64,000 nt of DNA from Serendipita indica DSM 11827 (lineage: Eukaryota > Basidiomycota > Agaricomycetes > Sebacinales > Serendipitaceae), in NCBI GenBank assembly GCA_910890315.1, contig CAJVGD010000006.1:806001-870000 (forward strand). The letters are read 5' to 3'. The notes under the pieces were generated by a model, which saw only the letters and a list, made by a program, of their open reading frames with translations, was not told where the DNA came from and ran no database searches. Positions 46,525 through 58,278 of the stretch are shown in pieces. Position 1 is the stretch's first letter. Each line of letters starts with the position of its first letter. Position numbers and translations under genes: made by a program.

Positions 46525-48758
46525 ATGTCTTCTCCAACGGAAAGAGATCCCCTGCCACCTAATCACAATGCCATCGGATCTTCGGCTACAAACATCAATG
46601 CCGTTTCGAGACCGACCCTCATCTGGATCCGAGCTGCGATATGTATTCCGGTCTTTCTCAGTGCAATGGATGGTATTGCTACAACACACGCTTCATTCGA
46701 GTGCTAAATGGCTACAGGAACAATTGCTGCAACACTTCAACAGCCCATTGGTGAATCCCTTGAACTATCATATATATCATATATAGCGAGCTACGTAGGA
46801 GCGAGTTATCTACTGTCCACGTGCTGCTTTACGCCTCTATATGGTGATTACCTGTACTTTATCACCGTTTTTTCACTAATATCCATCAGGGCGCTTGTCA
46901 GACATTTTCGGACGCAAAGGAGCAATGGTATGAGCTTCTTATCCAAATCAAGCCCATGCTAGAATCATACAGCTCCTTGCACTCACACTCTTTACAATTG
47001 GGAGGCTTCTATGTGTTACCGCTCCGTCCATGGAAGCACTCATCGCAGGACGAGTAATTGCTGGCATGGGAGGTGGAGGGTGAGTCTATGGACTTCGCTG
47101 ACCTCTACTAATGCTGGGATTAGTGTTATGACAGGTACATTCGCTCTAGAAACGACTGAAGGAAATAAATTCCAGTAGTGTCCAATATCACGGTCACGGA
47201 TCTTATCCCATTGTACGTCTATCAACGTGAAGGAGACATAAAAGCGCTAATATTCCCTCAGGAGGTATCGTGGACTATTTCAGGGACTTCTCAATATGTC
47301 CGTTACCTTGCAGAGAAAATGGCTCTCGCTGACGACATCAATAGTCTTCTCGGTGCTGGTGTTGGGCTTAGTGGGCCGCTCGGTGACTGGATCTCTGATA
47401 ATTTTTGCTGGAGGATTGCATTTGGCTTTCAAGTTCCACTCCTCGTCCTTGCAGCGATCCTCGTCTCAATCCATGTCAACATTATCCTTCCCAAAGCACC
47501 TTTGACACTCAAGCAGAAGCTAGCCAAGGTCGACTGGCTTGGTTCAGTGACATTGGTTGTCGCCGTGTCTTCCATCTTGATCGGGTTTAGCTTCCAGGCG
47601 ACAGAAGACCTCGACTGGTCCGATCCACTCGTGTGGGGACCGTTAGTCTTCAGTATATTTACATTTGCCTCGTTCTGGCTCGTCGAGGCGAAAGTATCCC
47701 CGGAACCTGTGCTACCGATGCGACTTTTACTCAGCCGAACGCCGCTGGCTGTTGCGTTGACAAACTTGTGGGTCAATCGCCCAAAGCCTTGCCTGTGCTG
47801 AATGTCCGCAGTTTCGGTTCTGTTGTCAGCTTCTCGGTGCTGTACAACGTTCCACAGGTCAGTAGGTCGGACCGAGGAGCCACAAGTGCTGATAATGAGT
47901 AGTACTTTATGGCAGTTCGCCTTCAGACTGCCAGTCGAACGGGACTTCATCTATTACCCAATTCCTTGAGCAGGAAATATTGTTCTTTGGAGGTTACTGA
48001 GTGTTCTCCCAGCTCGCGCTATCCGTCGGATCTGTCGGTGCCGGATGGTACATTAAAATCCGCTCGAGTTTTCCCCTTTGACAACTTTGTAGGGTTATGC
48101 GCCGTCCTGGCAAGTATTGGTGGGTGATCATCGCGAGAACAGCGCTCTCTTTGTTCGCTTCTATTCGTATCGCCACCTGGGACCAGAACCAACCGTCGGA
48201 ATTCGACTTCTGGTTTGATGTCATACCTAATGGGTTGGGTTTCGCGGCGATGTTGACGTCCACCCTCATTGTTCGTACCCAAACTCACTTTAATTTCGTT
48301 GATACTGATGCCAGTAGGCAATTATCGCGTGTATCTCACGAGAAAACATGGCTGTTGCCACTGGAAGTGAGCATTCATTTCTCTTCATAGTAGTTAGACG
48401 CTGAGATGGGACTAGTCACATACCTCTTTCGTACCACAGGTCAAGTGCTCGGCGTGAGCTTATCAGAAACGTTGTTTCAAGCCATATTGATGAAGCAGCT
48501 GCGAGAAAGGATGCCAGGTCCTGACGCCAGTATCATTATCAACACCGTCAGGTAACGATCTCATTATTATTGCCGACCTTTGCTGACATTACTCTTAGAC
48601 ACAATGCAGGACTAGTCAGTTATCTTGAAGGTGCTCAGCTACAGGCAGCTGTCGACTCATTTGCGATCGCATTGAGGGTGGTTTTCATCTGCCAAACTGC
48701 ATTATCTTTGATCACGATGATGTGCGCCCTACCGATTGAGGAAAAACCGCTTCCATAG
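46525..48758 (+). CDS. MFS drug:H+ antiporter-like transporter, copy C
   Basis: This is a more diverged paralogue with the same intron plan. It starts MSSPTERDPLPP; an ATG nine bases upstream is in frame. Exons give IPVFLSAMDG, TIAATLQQPIGE, ASYVGASYLLSTCCFTPLYG, GRLSDIFGRKGAM, GLFQGLLNI joined to LLGAGVGLSGPLGDWISDNF, and then AKVDWLGSVTLVVAVSSILI and GQVLGVSLSETLFQAIL. It ends in EEKPLP with a stop at 48756-48758, without the extra tail exon of A, B and D. The leader has ERDPLP where the others have ERDPLL, which would weaken a dileucine signal. Small changes at usually fixed sites (GPLGDW, FCWRIAF, SLSET) hint at relaxed selection or a different substrate, but no break was found. Confidence 0.8.
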
Positions 48759-49188
48759 TAGTTTTATGCCCTTAACGGTTGCTTTCTACTGGCTGGCACG
48801 AGGAACATGACGAGACGGAAAGCATGTGCACGAACAATGTAATATTGGTTGCAAAGTATACAGACGCAAATAGAGCAACCCAAACAGCTGAAGAATTGCC
48901 GTTTGGACAAAGACATAAACCATTGCCAGTTCTCATCTCGTGTTATTGATAAAGGCGCATCTCCAGCCTACATACTTATAAGAGATCAGATTATTAGAAT
49001 GCTTGTTGCCGAACCGAGACTAAAGTGTGGTCAAGACGCGATTTGGACCAACCCCCGCCTCTACTGCAGACCACCGGGCCTTTGGAGAATGGAGAAAATA
49101 AGCCACAAATTCATTCCATCCGATAGGCTGGACACTCATCGTGCTGCTTATTACTCTACCCATCGAGGAGACCTTTTTGCAACGAGCC
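48759..49188. other. spacer between MFS C and D
   Basis: Short spacer holding the promoter of copy D. The part 49020-49100 resembles 51720-51840 in front of copy E (shared cccgcctctactgcagacca-like stretch). No gene is seen. Confidence 0.5.
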
Positions 49189-51517
49189 ATGTCTCCCACA
49201 GAAAGAGATCCTCTCCTTCCCAAAGTCGGCATTATCAGCACCAAATTATCTTCTTCACCGACGGCGAATAATGACGTATCAAGAGCAACTCTTATCCGGA
49301 TCTTAGCTGTGGTTTGGATGGTCAGCCTTCTCGGCGCGATGAATGGTATTGCCATGATATACGAATGTCCGTCCCCGACTAAATCGGTTTAGTAACGACC
49401 GCAGCAACGCTCCAACAGCCCATCGGTGACGACTTCAAACAGTCACATAAAGCGAGCTACGTGGGCACGAGCTATCTACTCTCTGCATGCTGCTTTACAC
49501 CTCTATACGGTGATTGGCTTTGTTCTATCATCAGTTTTTACTAACCTCTATCAGGACGCTTGTCAGATATTTTCGGACGCAAGGGAGCAATGGTATGAAA
49601 ACTCCTTGGACAAAGCGAAAGCTGAATCAGTCCAGCTCCTTGCGCTGGTACTCTTCACAACCGGAACTTTCCTATGCGCTATCGCCACCTCGATGGAAGT
49701 TCTCATAGGAGCGAGAGTAATTGCTGGTATGGGAGGGGGAGGGTAAGCCTATGGAACTTCCCACGTTCAGATATTGACAAAGCTAGTATCCTTACAGGTA
49801 CCATTAGCCAGATAGTATTAAATAAATCTAACTGTGGACAGTGTCAAGCGTCGTCGTCTCGGATCTCGTCCCATTGTATGTATACCAGTCTCAATGGCGC
49901 TTAAATACCCTGACACTCCTTCAGACGAAGCCGTGGGTTGTTCCAAGGATTCGCTGTTATGTCCGTGAGATTGCTTCCAAATTGATTCGTGCTGACGACA
50001 TCAATAGTCTCTTTGGGGCTGGAGCGGGACTTGGAGGACTGCTTGGTGGCTGGATTCATGTCAATTTTGGCTGGAGGACCGCCTTCGGCTTTCAGGTTCC
50101 CCTCCTCATCCTGGCAGCAATTTTCGTTTCGATACACCTCAATATTACCCTCCCTCAAGTATCTCTGACCATCGAGCAAAAGCTAGCCAAGATTGACTGG
50201 CTCGGCTCACTGACACTCGTTCTGGCTGTTTCCTCTCTCGTGGTTGGGTTTGGTTTGAAGGCAACAGAAGATCTTCAGTGGTCTGATCCATTCGTTTGGA
50301 TGCCGTTAATCTTCAGTGGAGTTTCATTCGCATCCTTTTGGTTTGTTGAGGCGAAGGTGTCGCCGGAGCCCGTTCTGCCAATGCGGCTTTTGCTCAGTCG
50401 AACCCCACTATGCGTTGCATTGACAAACTTGTGAGTATGCTGCTCGATCATAACCCCATGCTCAAGAACAGTAGATTTGGCTCGATCGTGGGCTTTTCCA
50501 TTATCTACAACGTGCCACTAGTCAGTAAATTGGGATGAAGAGGCATAGGAATTAACGTTAACTAGTACTTTATGGCAGTTCGTCCTCAAAGCGCCAGTCG
50601 AGCGGGGCTTCACCTTTTACCCATCTCTGTAAGGCGTAACTGCTTGTTTATCTGAAGTGCTTACCGCTCACTGTAGCTTGCCCTACCTGTTGGTGCCCTC
50701 TTTTCAGGATGGTAGGTCGCTTTATGTTTGTTTTCCCCTTCTGATAGCGGTGTAGGATGATGCGTCGGACTGGCAGGTATTCATGGGTAGTTACCGCAAG
50801 TACTACAATCTCCTTGTTTGCTTCAATCAGTGTTGCAATGTGGAAGGAAGACACGACCTCAGAATTGAAGTTCTGGCTTACGATTGCCCCGAATGGACTA
50901 GGATTTGCCGCGGTTCAGACCTCGACGTTCATCGTTCGTATAAGTTCTCCGCATATTTGATGGATGTTAACGTCTGTAGGCAATCACCGCATGTGTTCCA
51001 CGAGAGGACATGGCTACTGCCATTGGAGGTGGGCGACCACTATCTTCGTACCATGCATTCAGCTGAAACATGTTAGTTGTATATCTATCCCGGGCAATAG
51101 GTCAAGTTCTCGGCGTGAGCTTGTCGGGAACGCTATTCCAGACCATCCTCACGAAACAACTCCGAGCAAGGATGCCGGGTCCCGACGCCAGTATCATCGT
51201 CGACGCTGTCCGGTATTCATTTCTATTATATCATGGTCTACATATTTACCCGTATTGTAGACGTAATGCGGGGCTTGTTGGCTCTCTTGGAAGTGCCCAG
51301 CGACAAGCAGCTGTAGACTCGTTTGCGTTCGCATTGAGAACAATTTTCATCTGTCAAGCTGCTGTATCATTCATCACCATACTATGCGCCTTACCAATAG
51401 AGGAAAGGCCGCTTTCGTAGGTTGCTTCTCTCCTGGACGGTATTCTCCTAACTAATCTTCAGTGACTCGTGTGAAGAACATGAAGGATATGAAGACCGAC
51501 TAAAGGAGACTGCTTGA
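49189..51517 (+). CDS. MFS drug:H+ antiporter-like transporter, copy D
   Basis: The fourth copy reads MSPTERDPLLPKVGIISTKL, TLIRILAVVWMVSLLGAMN, then TAATLQQPIGDDFKQSHKAS, YVGTSYLLSACCFTPLYG, GRLSDIFGRKGAM, RVIAGMGGGG, SLFGAGAGLGGLLGGWIHVN, AKIDWLGSLTLVLAVSSLVV, TPLCVALTNL and GQVLGVSLSGTLFQTIL. A last exon adds the polar tail ending LKETA (stop 51515-51517). Introns lie where those of copies A-C lie. The start has the clean ERDPLL leader. No break was found, so it looks functional. It is closer to copy E than to A-C by motif details such as GLLGGWI and LNITLPQVSLTIEQKL. Transport type and vacuolar location are inferred as for copy A. Confidence 0.83.
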
Positions 51518-51910
51518 CTGATCTGTGATGGATGTCAAATGTACTGTACAAGGTAGATGCAATGGTCTAGACCAATAAAGAAGCAAGCGAATAAGCGAGA
51601 ATATGAACGGTTTTCGGTAAATTTTCTTTCTCTATTCATCGGCCTTTTGTATTCTGGCCCATGATCACAACTATCGGTCGTTCGCTGAATTGTGGAGTCC
51701 TCGAACGACCAAAACCCCGGCTGAGAAGCATTACGATCAAGGAATTATCACTTCGACACAATTCACAATCACACGAGATCTCACCAGCCCCGCCTCTATT
51801 GCAGACCACTGGCTATTGGAGAATGGAGAGTCACAATTTATTCCACCCTTAGGCGGGGCCTTGCACTATATATCATCCTTTTAGTTCAGGACATCTTCTG
51901 GCAAAGAGCC
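51518..51910 (-). pseudogene. spacer with a relic of the small membrane-protein gene
   Basis: Between about 51604 and 51700 the minus strand can be aligned with the last 25 or so codons of the intact small gene at 54340-54585: ERP..V....K.R.IE is still visible, but with an in-frame stop. It shows that the block duplicated to make copy D included the 3' neighbour of the array. The rest is the promoter of copy E. Confidence 0.5.
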
Positions 51911-54255
51911 ATGTCTCCCACAGAAAGAGATCCTCTCCTTCCCAAAGTCGCCATTGTCAGCTCCGAACCATCTTCTTCGTCGGGGACCAAGCGATGTCCT
52001 GTCAAGAACCAAACTCATCTGGATCCTGGCTGCTCCTTGGACAGTAACATTTCTCGGCGCGATGAATGGTATTGCCATAATGCGTGACTGTCCATCCCCT
52101 AATAAATCCGTTTAGCAACAATCGTCGCAACACTCCAGCAGCCCATCGGTGACTACTTTGAACAATCACACAAAGCCAGCTATGTCGGGACGAGCTATCT
52201 ACTCTCTGCATGCTGCTTTACACCCCTATATGGTGATTGTCTATGTTTTATTCTCACTCTTTGCTAATCATTATCAGGTCGTCTTTCAGACATTTTTAGA
52301 CGCAAGGGAGCAATGGTAGGAAAATTCCTGGGACAGAGCGAAAGCTGAATCAGCCCAGCTCCTTGCACTGGTACTCTTCATAACTGGAACGTTCCTATGC
52401 GCTATCGCCACCTCAATGGAGGCTCTCATAGGAGCGAGGGTAATTACTGGTATGGGAGGGGGAGGGTAAGCCTATGGAGCTTCTCCAATCCAGCTATTGA
52501 CGAATCCAGTCTCTCTACAGGTACCATCAATTGGCCAGCGTGCTCGCAGTAACCACCCCCGAATATCCGCCAGTGCGGCGCATGATCCTACGAAGCGGTG
52601 AGGTGTGAAAAGCAATCAAGAAGTGATTTGCCATCCCGCAGAAAGGGCTCCGATAGGTTCGGCAAGCTGTATAGACCAGTAAGCACCTCAGAGAAGAAGT
52701 ACTTTTCTGCTCACGGAAATGGGCACGAGGTAACGTCCGGCTTGACTAGCGGTTTTGGAGACGGACTGCCATGAAGTACTAGTCATAGTCAGCATCGTGC
52801 TTTCATCATTCCACTGCACCCACCAATGGTATATTGTACATTACCGAGAAGCTTACGATGGAGCCAAATCTGCAGATCTTGAGCACATTAGAGTTATCAT
52901 GTGGTACGCTCACAAGTTTGTCATTGCGACAGCCAGCGGGGTTCGACTGAACAAAAGTCGCGTTGGTAGAATCGGCTCTGGTGACATCTTCACCTCGACG
53001 ACCCAGAATGATACGAACATGAACGCGCTGATGATTAATGGCATCCAGACAAATGGATGGGACCATTGGAGATCTTCCGTCGCCTTTAAATTGAGTCCAA
53101 TTAGGGCGGAAGAAACAGCGAGGATGAGTGTCAGCGACCCGAGCCAGTCAATCTTGGCTAGCTTTTGCTCGATGGTCAGAGATACTTGAGAGAGGGTAAT
53201 ATTGAGGTGTATCGAAACGAAAATTGCTGCCAGGATGAGGAGGGGAACCTGAAAGCCGAAGGCGATCCTCCAGCTAAAATTGACATAAATCCAGCCACCA
53301 AGCAGTCCTCCAAGTCCTGCTCCAGCCCCAAAGAGACTATTGATGTCGTCAGCACGAACTATTTTCAAAGTAATGTGACGGACATAACCGCGAATCCTTT
53401 GAATAGCCCACGGTTTCTCCTGAAGGAGTATCAGTCTGTGTACCTGATTACAGATTCGACTGGTAGACGAACAATAGGATGAGGTCTGAGACGACGACAC
53501 TTGACACTATCAACAGTTAGGATTCGTCACGAGCACGGTAATCTCTCTGCTCGTTTCGATCGGCATTTTAATGTGGGAGCAAGATACTACGGAACTCGAA
53601 TTCTGGCTTACGATTGCACTTGCTGGGATGGGCATTGCGGCGGTGATAAACTCCACATTTGTCGTTCGTACCTAGGTTCTCCGTAGTTTCGATTAACACC
53701 AATTCCTGTAGGCAAACACTGCGTCTGTTCCACGAGAGGACATGGCTACTGCGGTCGGAGGTGCGCGATCGCTATCTTCGTACCCTGCGTTCACTGAACC
53801 GAGCTAGCTGTATATCTCTTTCGCACCACAGGTCAAGTCATTGGCGTGAGCTTGTCTGGAACGTTATTCCAAGCCATCCTCATCAAACAACTACGAGAAA
53901 GGATGCCGGGTTCTAACGCCAGTATCATCATCGGCGCGGTTAGGTAACCTTTCTATCATACCATTGTCTACGATTTCTGACCAAACTACAGGCGTAATGC
54001 GGGACTTGTTAGATCCCTCGAAGGTGCTCAGCGACAAGCAGCTGTCGACTCGTTTGCGATCGCATTGAGAACAGTCTTCATCTGCCAAGCTGCTCTGTCA
54101 TTACTCACCGTGCTATGCACCTTACCAATAGAAGAACGGCCGCTTTTGCAGGTTTCTTCTGCCCTGGACAGAATTACCCTAACCAATGTTCAGTTCGCAC
54201 GAAGAACACGATAAAGAATATCAAGAGCGACGAAAGGAGTATGTCTGACTGATGT
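51911..54255 (+). pseudogene. MFS transporter copy E, broken by an internal inversion
   Basis: The 5' part (51911 to about 52535) is on the plus strand and starts MSPTERDPLLPKVAIVSS. It has a frame change inside the first exon, before SRTKLIWILAAPWTV. The middle part (about 52536-53521) lies in reverse, with a long open frame from 53500 down to 52910 that still spells SLFGAGAGLGGLLGGWI, AKIDWLGSLTLILAVSS and TPLAVAMTNL. The 3' part (about 53521-54255) is on the plus strand again, with GVSLSGTLFQAIL and SLEGAQRQAAVDSFAIALR. Since the middle exons are backwards, a normal transporter cannot be made. Apart from these changes the sequence is well kept, so the break is rather recent. Confidence 0.88.
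52536..53521 (-). other. inverted segment inside MFS copy E
   Basis: The segment of about 985 bp matches copy D in reverse orientation over its whole length, from the exon after the IAGMGGGG exon to the start of the RRTGGYSGV exon. A short common piece (gagcacg) lies at both breakpoints: in reverse just inside the left one and directly just beyond the right one. That points to an inversion by short inverted homology. Confidence 0.85.
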
Positions 54256-54339
54256 GTGATTGTATGTCAAATGTACAATAGTAAATAGAACGACCTAGAC
54301 CAAAGACGAGGCAGGCGAGTAAGCGACAATACGAATGAT

Positions 54340-54585
54340 CTACGATGGTTTCGGTGGTATTCTCTCCTCTATCCATCGTCTTTTCGGGCGTTGTGCAATG
54401 GTCACGGCCGTTGGTCGTTCATATTCTTGTTGTCCAGAGTCTGCTAGGCCCTGCCGTCGAGGTCGCGCTGGACAGGGAAGGACATCGGATGCAGATACGG
54501 TGGCCACACTCGTGAAGAAAGTGGCGACGAAGAGGACGGAGACAAGCGTTCGTCGATTGCGACTGGTGAGGCGAAACTGAGACAT
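54340..54585 (-). CDS. small single-pass membrane protein, 81 residues
   Basis: From ATG 54583-54585 the frame reads MSQFRLTSRNRRTLVSVLFV, with one hydrophobic segment (LVSVLFVATFFTSVATVSA), then a CPARPRRQG stretch and a basic end with KRRWIEER. The start codon has a good context (gaaaATGTC), and a decayed copy of its 3' end sits behind MFS copy D, which shows that the segment is old. The basic N-terminus and single helix would fit a mitochondrial inner-membrane or ER protein. I recall small fungal proteins of this shape but cannot name a function. Confidence 0.6.
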   Translation of the reverse strand: MSQFRLTSRNRRTLVSVLFVATFFTSVATVSASDVLPCPARPRRQGLADSGQQEYERPTAVTIAQRPKRRWIEERIPPKPS

Positions 54586-54768
54586 TTTCTACTCGTCGAT
54601 AGGGTAAATCAACATAAATCTTGCCAAATTGACAATTTCCATACCTTTTTTCGCTCAAAACGCCGCCCAAGGCATTGACCAAGAGGCCTCGACGGGTTTG
54701 GTAAACTCCAAAGTTGACTTCCACCCACACTCTTGCCTTGCATTTGCCTGTTCCGCTTCTCGTTTGCT

Positions 54769-55535
54769 ATGGGTCTCACTTTTAGTTCATTATTCGACTC
54801 TCTTTCCTCTCTGACTGGCTGGCGCCAGCAACAAGATGTCCGTATCCTGTGCTTGGGTTTGGACGCGGCAGGGAAGACGACGCTGCTTTATCAACTCCAG
54901 GTCTGTATATTCATCTCTTTGTCACCCGTGCTCATCGTTCCTCTAGTTAGGAGAGGTCGTATCGACCGTGCCGAGTGAGCTTTGACAAATACTGAGCATA
55001 ACGAAGACCTAAACCCTCGGTGCGTAGCTATTGGCTTCAATGTCGAGACATTGGTCTACAAGAACATTAAACTTGTTCTTTGGGATCTCGGAGTACGTCC
55101 CATCACTCACCGGAAAACAACTACCTGACAATCGGCGTGTCCGTAGGGCCAGTCGAGCATCCGTAGTTACTGGCGTTGCTACTTCCAACACACTTCGGCG
55201 ATCATCTACGTTATAGATGCAGCAGACAAGGATCGGCTACACACGACCAAGGCGGAGTTGTTGTCAATACTAGACGAGGATGAGCTCAAGGGTGTCCCAG
55301 TCCTTGTCTTTGCGAATAAGCAAGACATTCCTGGTGCATTGCCTCCCGCAGAGATTAGTGAAGAGCTTGGTTTGGCAGGCGGCGAAACGACGAGGCCTTG
55401 GAGTGTACGAGGTTGCTGTGCGATCAAAGGGGAAGGCTTACACGATGGTCTCGATTGGTGCGCCCCGTGGTACTGGGTCCGAATGGTGTCTTACAGTTTC
55501 ACAGGCTTGTATCCATGTTGACAGCTTCCAAGTGA
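54769..55535 (+). CDS. ARL1: ARL1 small GTPase (Arf family)
   Basis: Five exons (54769-54900, 54947-54974, 55028-55092, 55147-55457, 55505-55535) join in frame to 188 residues, close to the 180-185 usual for Arl1. Gly2 (MGLTFSSL) is the N-myristoylation site. G-box motifs are all present: GLDAAGKTT (P-loop), TIGFNVET (switch I), WDLGGQSSIR (switch II), NKQD, and C-A-I at the SAK-like site (CCAIKGEGL). The FANKQDIPGAL and GLDWLVSML end match Arl1 more than Arf1, which has NAMN/SYWR differences. Arl1 acts at the trans-Golgi, recruiting GRIP-domain golgins. The last exon is 31 nt; without it the frame would end in an unrelated tail. Confidence 0.93.
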
Positions 55536-55707
55536 GGCACGAGACTTTATCTATATCCATTCGGTCCATTTTTGTTATAATACGACAGATTTAATCATCA
55601 TGCATGTCATTGCGGATCACGGTATCTGTCCGGGCATAAATAGCAATAAGCACATTAATGGAGGCTTAGTGCCACTTCTATGATAGAATAGAGAAAAAAC
55701 GATTCTC

Positions 55708-58094
55708 CTAATCGTCATCACTAATGGGGCTCGTCATGCCTGAGGAATGTTGGAGGTTACGGTGGAGGAGAATAAGGAGGCCGGTGGACACGCAGAATAC
55801 AGCCGTACTGTGCAGACGGTTAGGGCCATATCTGTAGGAAAGAAATGGTAATCTTACCTTGTCAACACAACCAGCGATGGATCAATAGAAACGAGGACGC
55901 CGCCGATTAGCGGCGCCAACACTCCACCACTGCCGACATTTTAAGCATAATCAACAATTTCCGGGTCCACACTCACATTCTGGACAATGCGGATGCGGTT
56001 CCGCAAGCCGTCCCTCGCACTTCAGTGACGAATAGCTCTGGCGTCATGCTGATAAAAGGATGAGGAACAGTCGTTAGAATATAGGAAGAGATGAATACCC
56101 GTATAGGATGGACCACATAATCTAGCCGCATGGTGAGATGTCTGCCTCTGGGATAAAGGGGCCACTCACCGTAGACATCAAGGACATTCCCACCGTGGTG
56201 AGAACAATGTACAAATAACCAGATACGAGCGTGAAAGCAAAGCAACAGGCACCTGTTGCAAAGGTGGCACCAGCGAGCACCAGAGCCTTGCTCCAGCGAT
56301 ACCGAGGGGCAATATCTACAAGGTATGCACCAATCTATGAATATTATTAGATCCGTTGCGATTTAAAGAGGAGTATCTCACGAGGGCTCCTGGACATCCG
56401 CCCAGGGTGAAGACGACTACTTCCCACAGCGGGCCAACGAGTCCACTAGTGTCATCATCCATGCTTCCTGTATTGGGTTGCGATCGATATTCCAGTAATG
56501 TAGGGAGAAAGACGTTAAATATCGTATAAGCTACTGGTGGATCAGTACGAGTGCACCGGGACAAGCGAGAGATTCGCACCCAGTGCCATTGTCATCCAGA
56601 TACCCCATATAAGCAAGGTTCTCGTCCGCCATTCGCCCGCTAAAAGTCCTGATACGCGTACATACCAAGCGTGGATCGGCCTCACGATCCACCGACGTGC
56701 AAGCATATAGGCCGAAGAAGATTTGACCGATGCGATGCTTGATTGTGAAGCCGCACGAACGCGCTGTAATGGCCTTCTCTCCCGAACCGGGGAACTGAGA
56801 AGCCGCTCTTCCTCCCCATCGCGAATGGCAATGCTCCGTCGTATCGTACTCGACCCCACATCCCCACCAGCCTCTTCGTGATCGTCGTCGACATCGGCTA
56901 CGGTGATGCTCAGCTCGTCGCCGTTAAACCTTGCAATCTTGGCAAGTACTATGGCGGCCTCTTCCTTTTTACCTGCATGGACGAGGTACCGGGGTGATTC
57001 GTGCAAGCTGAAGAAGAAAAAACGTGCTAGAAACATGGCGACAGTCTTGGCGTGGATCTCGTCAGGAAGAGCTCCGGTGGCCAATAGCAACAAGATTACT
57101 GACAATGACAGATAGGACGAAGAAGAGATACTTCCAACCGTTGTTGTCCTTGTGAATGTCGCATGGTGGGGCAGTCGGGAGATGGGCATGCGCGCACGAG
57201 TTGCCCGGAATCACAAAGAGAGCCACCACAGCTGCTATGACCGAACCAAAAGAAAAGAAGACAGAGAGCGAGGTAAGAAGGTGCCGCTTTCGGCGAGGAA
57301 GAGTTTCCAGCGCAAATGTGCCGTCGGTAGGCATCGAGCCCTGCCGTGTTATCCGTGAATTTCATTTCAAGAAGCAAAAAAAGAGAGAAGCGACATACAC
57401 CAACGGCGGTACCCAGCAGAAAGTTGGCGAGGCAGAGCGTTGGAAAGGTGTCGACGTAAAATGACAGGAATCCAAAGAGTGCCGAGAGGCTCAGTGTTAG
57501 ATTGAAGACGGAAATACGCCCAAGGATATCAGATACTGTGGTTGGTGTCAATAACGATCGCAAGGGCATTAGGGCATCGGCATACGGGTTCCCCAGAGGA
57601 GCTGTTGATCTGTGGGTCAGTGGCGTCGGGACGATAACAATCAGTACGTACAGCTCCCATCATCATCCCGAAAAAGGTTGCAGAAGAAAGATAGCCGATG
57701 GAGGCGCTCGAGACAGCAAAGCTGACCTGGATGCGCGGGAGGGCGATTGCAACGGCTTGTAACCACATCTGGAGAGGAATAAGAGTGTAAATACGGGTTT
57801 GATGAAAGCGCGGAGATGCAGACATTATCCGCCGCCCAGCCTGGAATTGGCTTGTCAGACACGGGACCGAGGGCGAAAGACGACTTGCCTAAACCGCAAA
57901 GGGCTAGGAGAGTATACTGATAGCGACCTTTTGGATGTAATTAGAACACTAGAGCGTCACGAGAGCGGGCAGAGCTCGCCTAATCCGATATGATCAATAG
58001 TGCGGTCCAGCGGCGTCCCGGACGACGAGCCGGAGGATATCTGGGCATGAAATTCGAGATTATCTGCCGTCTCGGAGTCTGCCGCCGCTGCCAT
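55708..58094 (-). CDS. MFS transporter of the SV2-like/sugar-porter-like type
   Basis: From ATG 58092-58094 the exons give MAAAADSETADNLEFHA, PLDRTIDHIG, RYQYTLLALCGLGWAADN, MWLQAVAIALPRIQVSFAVS, GYLSSATFFGMMMGA, SDILGRISVFNLTLSLSALF, NFLLGTAVGG and PTDGTFALETLPRRKRHLLT. Then come FFSLHESPRYLVHAGKKEEA, a Ser/Arg-rich cytosolic loop of about 100 residues, and the second half with AYTIFNVFLPTLLEYRS and TPELFVTEVRGTACGTASAL. This is the 12-helix layout of SV2-related MFS proteins in fungi. Two early introns seem to use GC donors (near 57889 and 57967). The last exon ends at 55708. The substrate is unknown. The start lies 184 bp from that of the G-alpha gene, in divergent orientation. Confidence 0.82.
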
Positions 58095-58278
58095 GGATTT
58101 GTTGCTGGTGTGGTCGAATCCAGCTTTCTATCAACTTGGACCTTGCCCTCGCCGCTCGTCGCAGAGCCCCGCTGTGCACTTTGCCAGCTCATTTCGTCCT
58201 CAAGACGCCCGGTCCAGTGGCAAAGAAGACTGCCAATTTCCTCTCGACGCCCTCGTCGCCGCCCTCTCGTCGTCCACA

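Noticed and set aside
52910-53500. A separate minus-strand MFS gene
   Set aside because: It is the inverted middle part of copy E; it has no own start exon, and its two ends stop at the inversion breakpoints.
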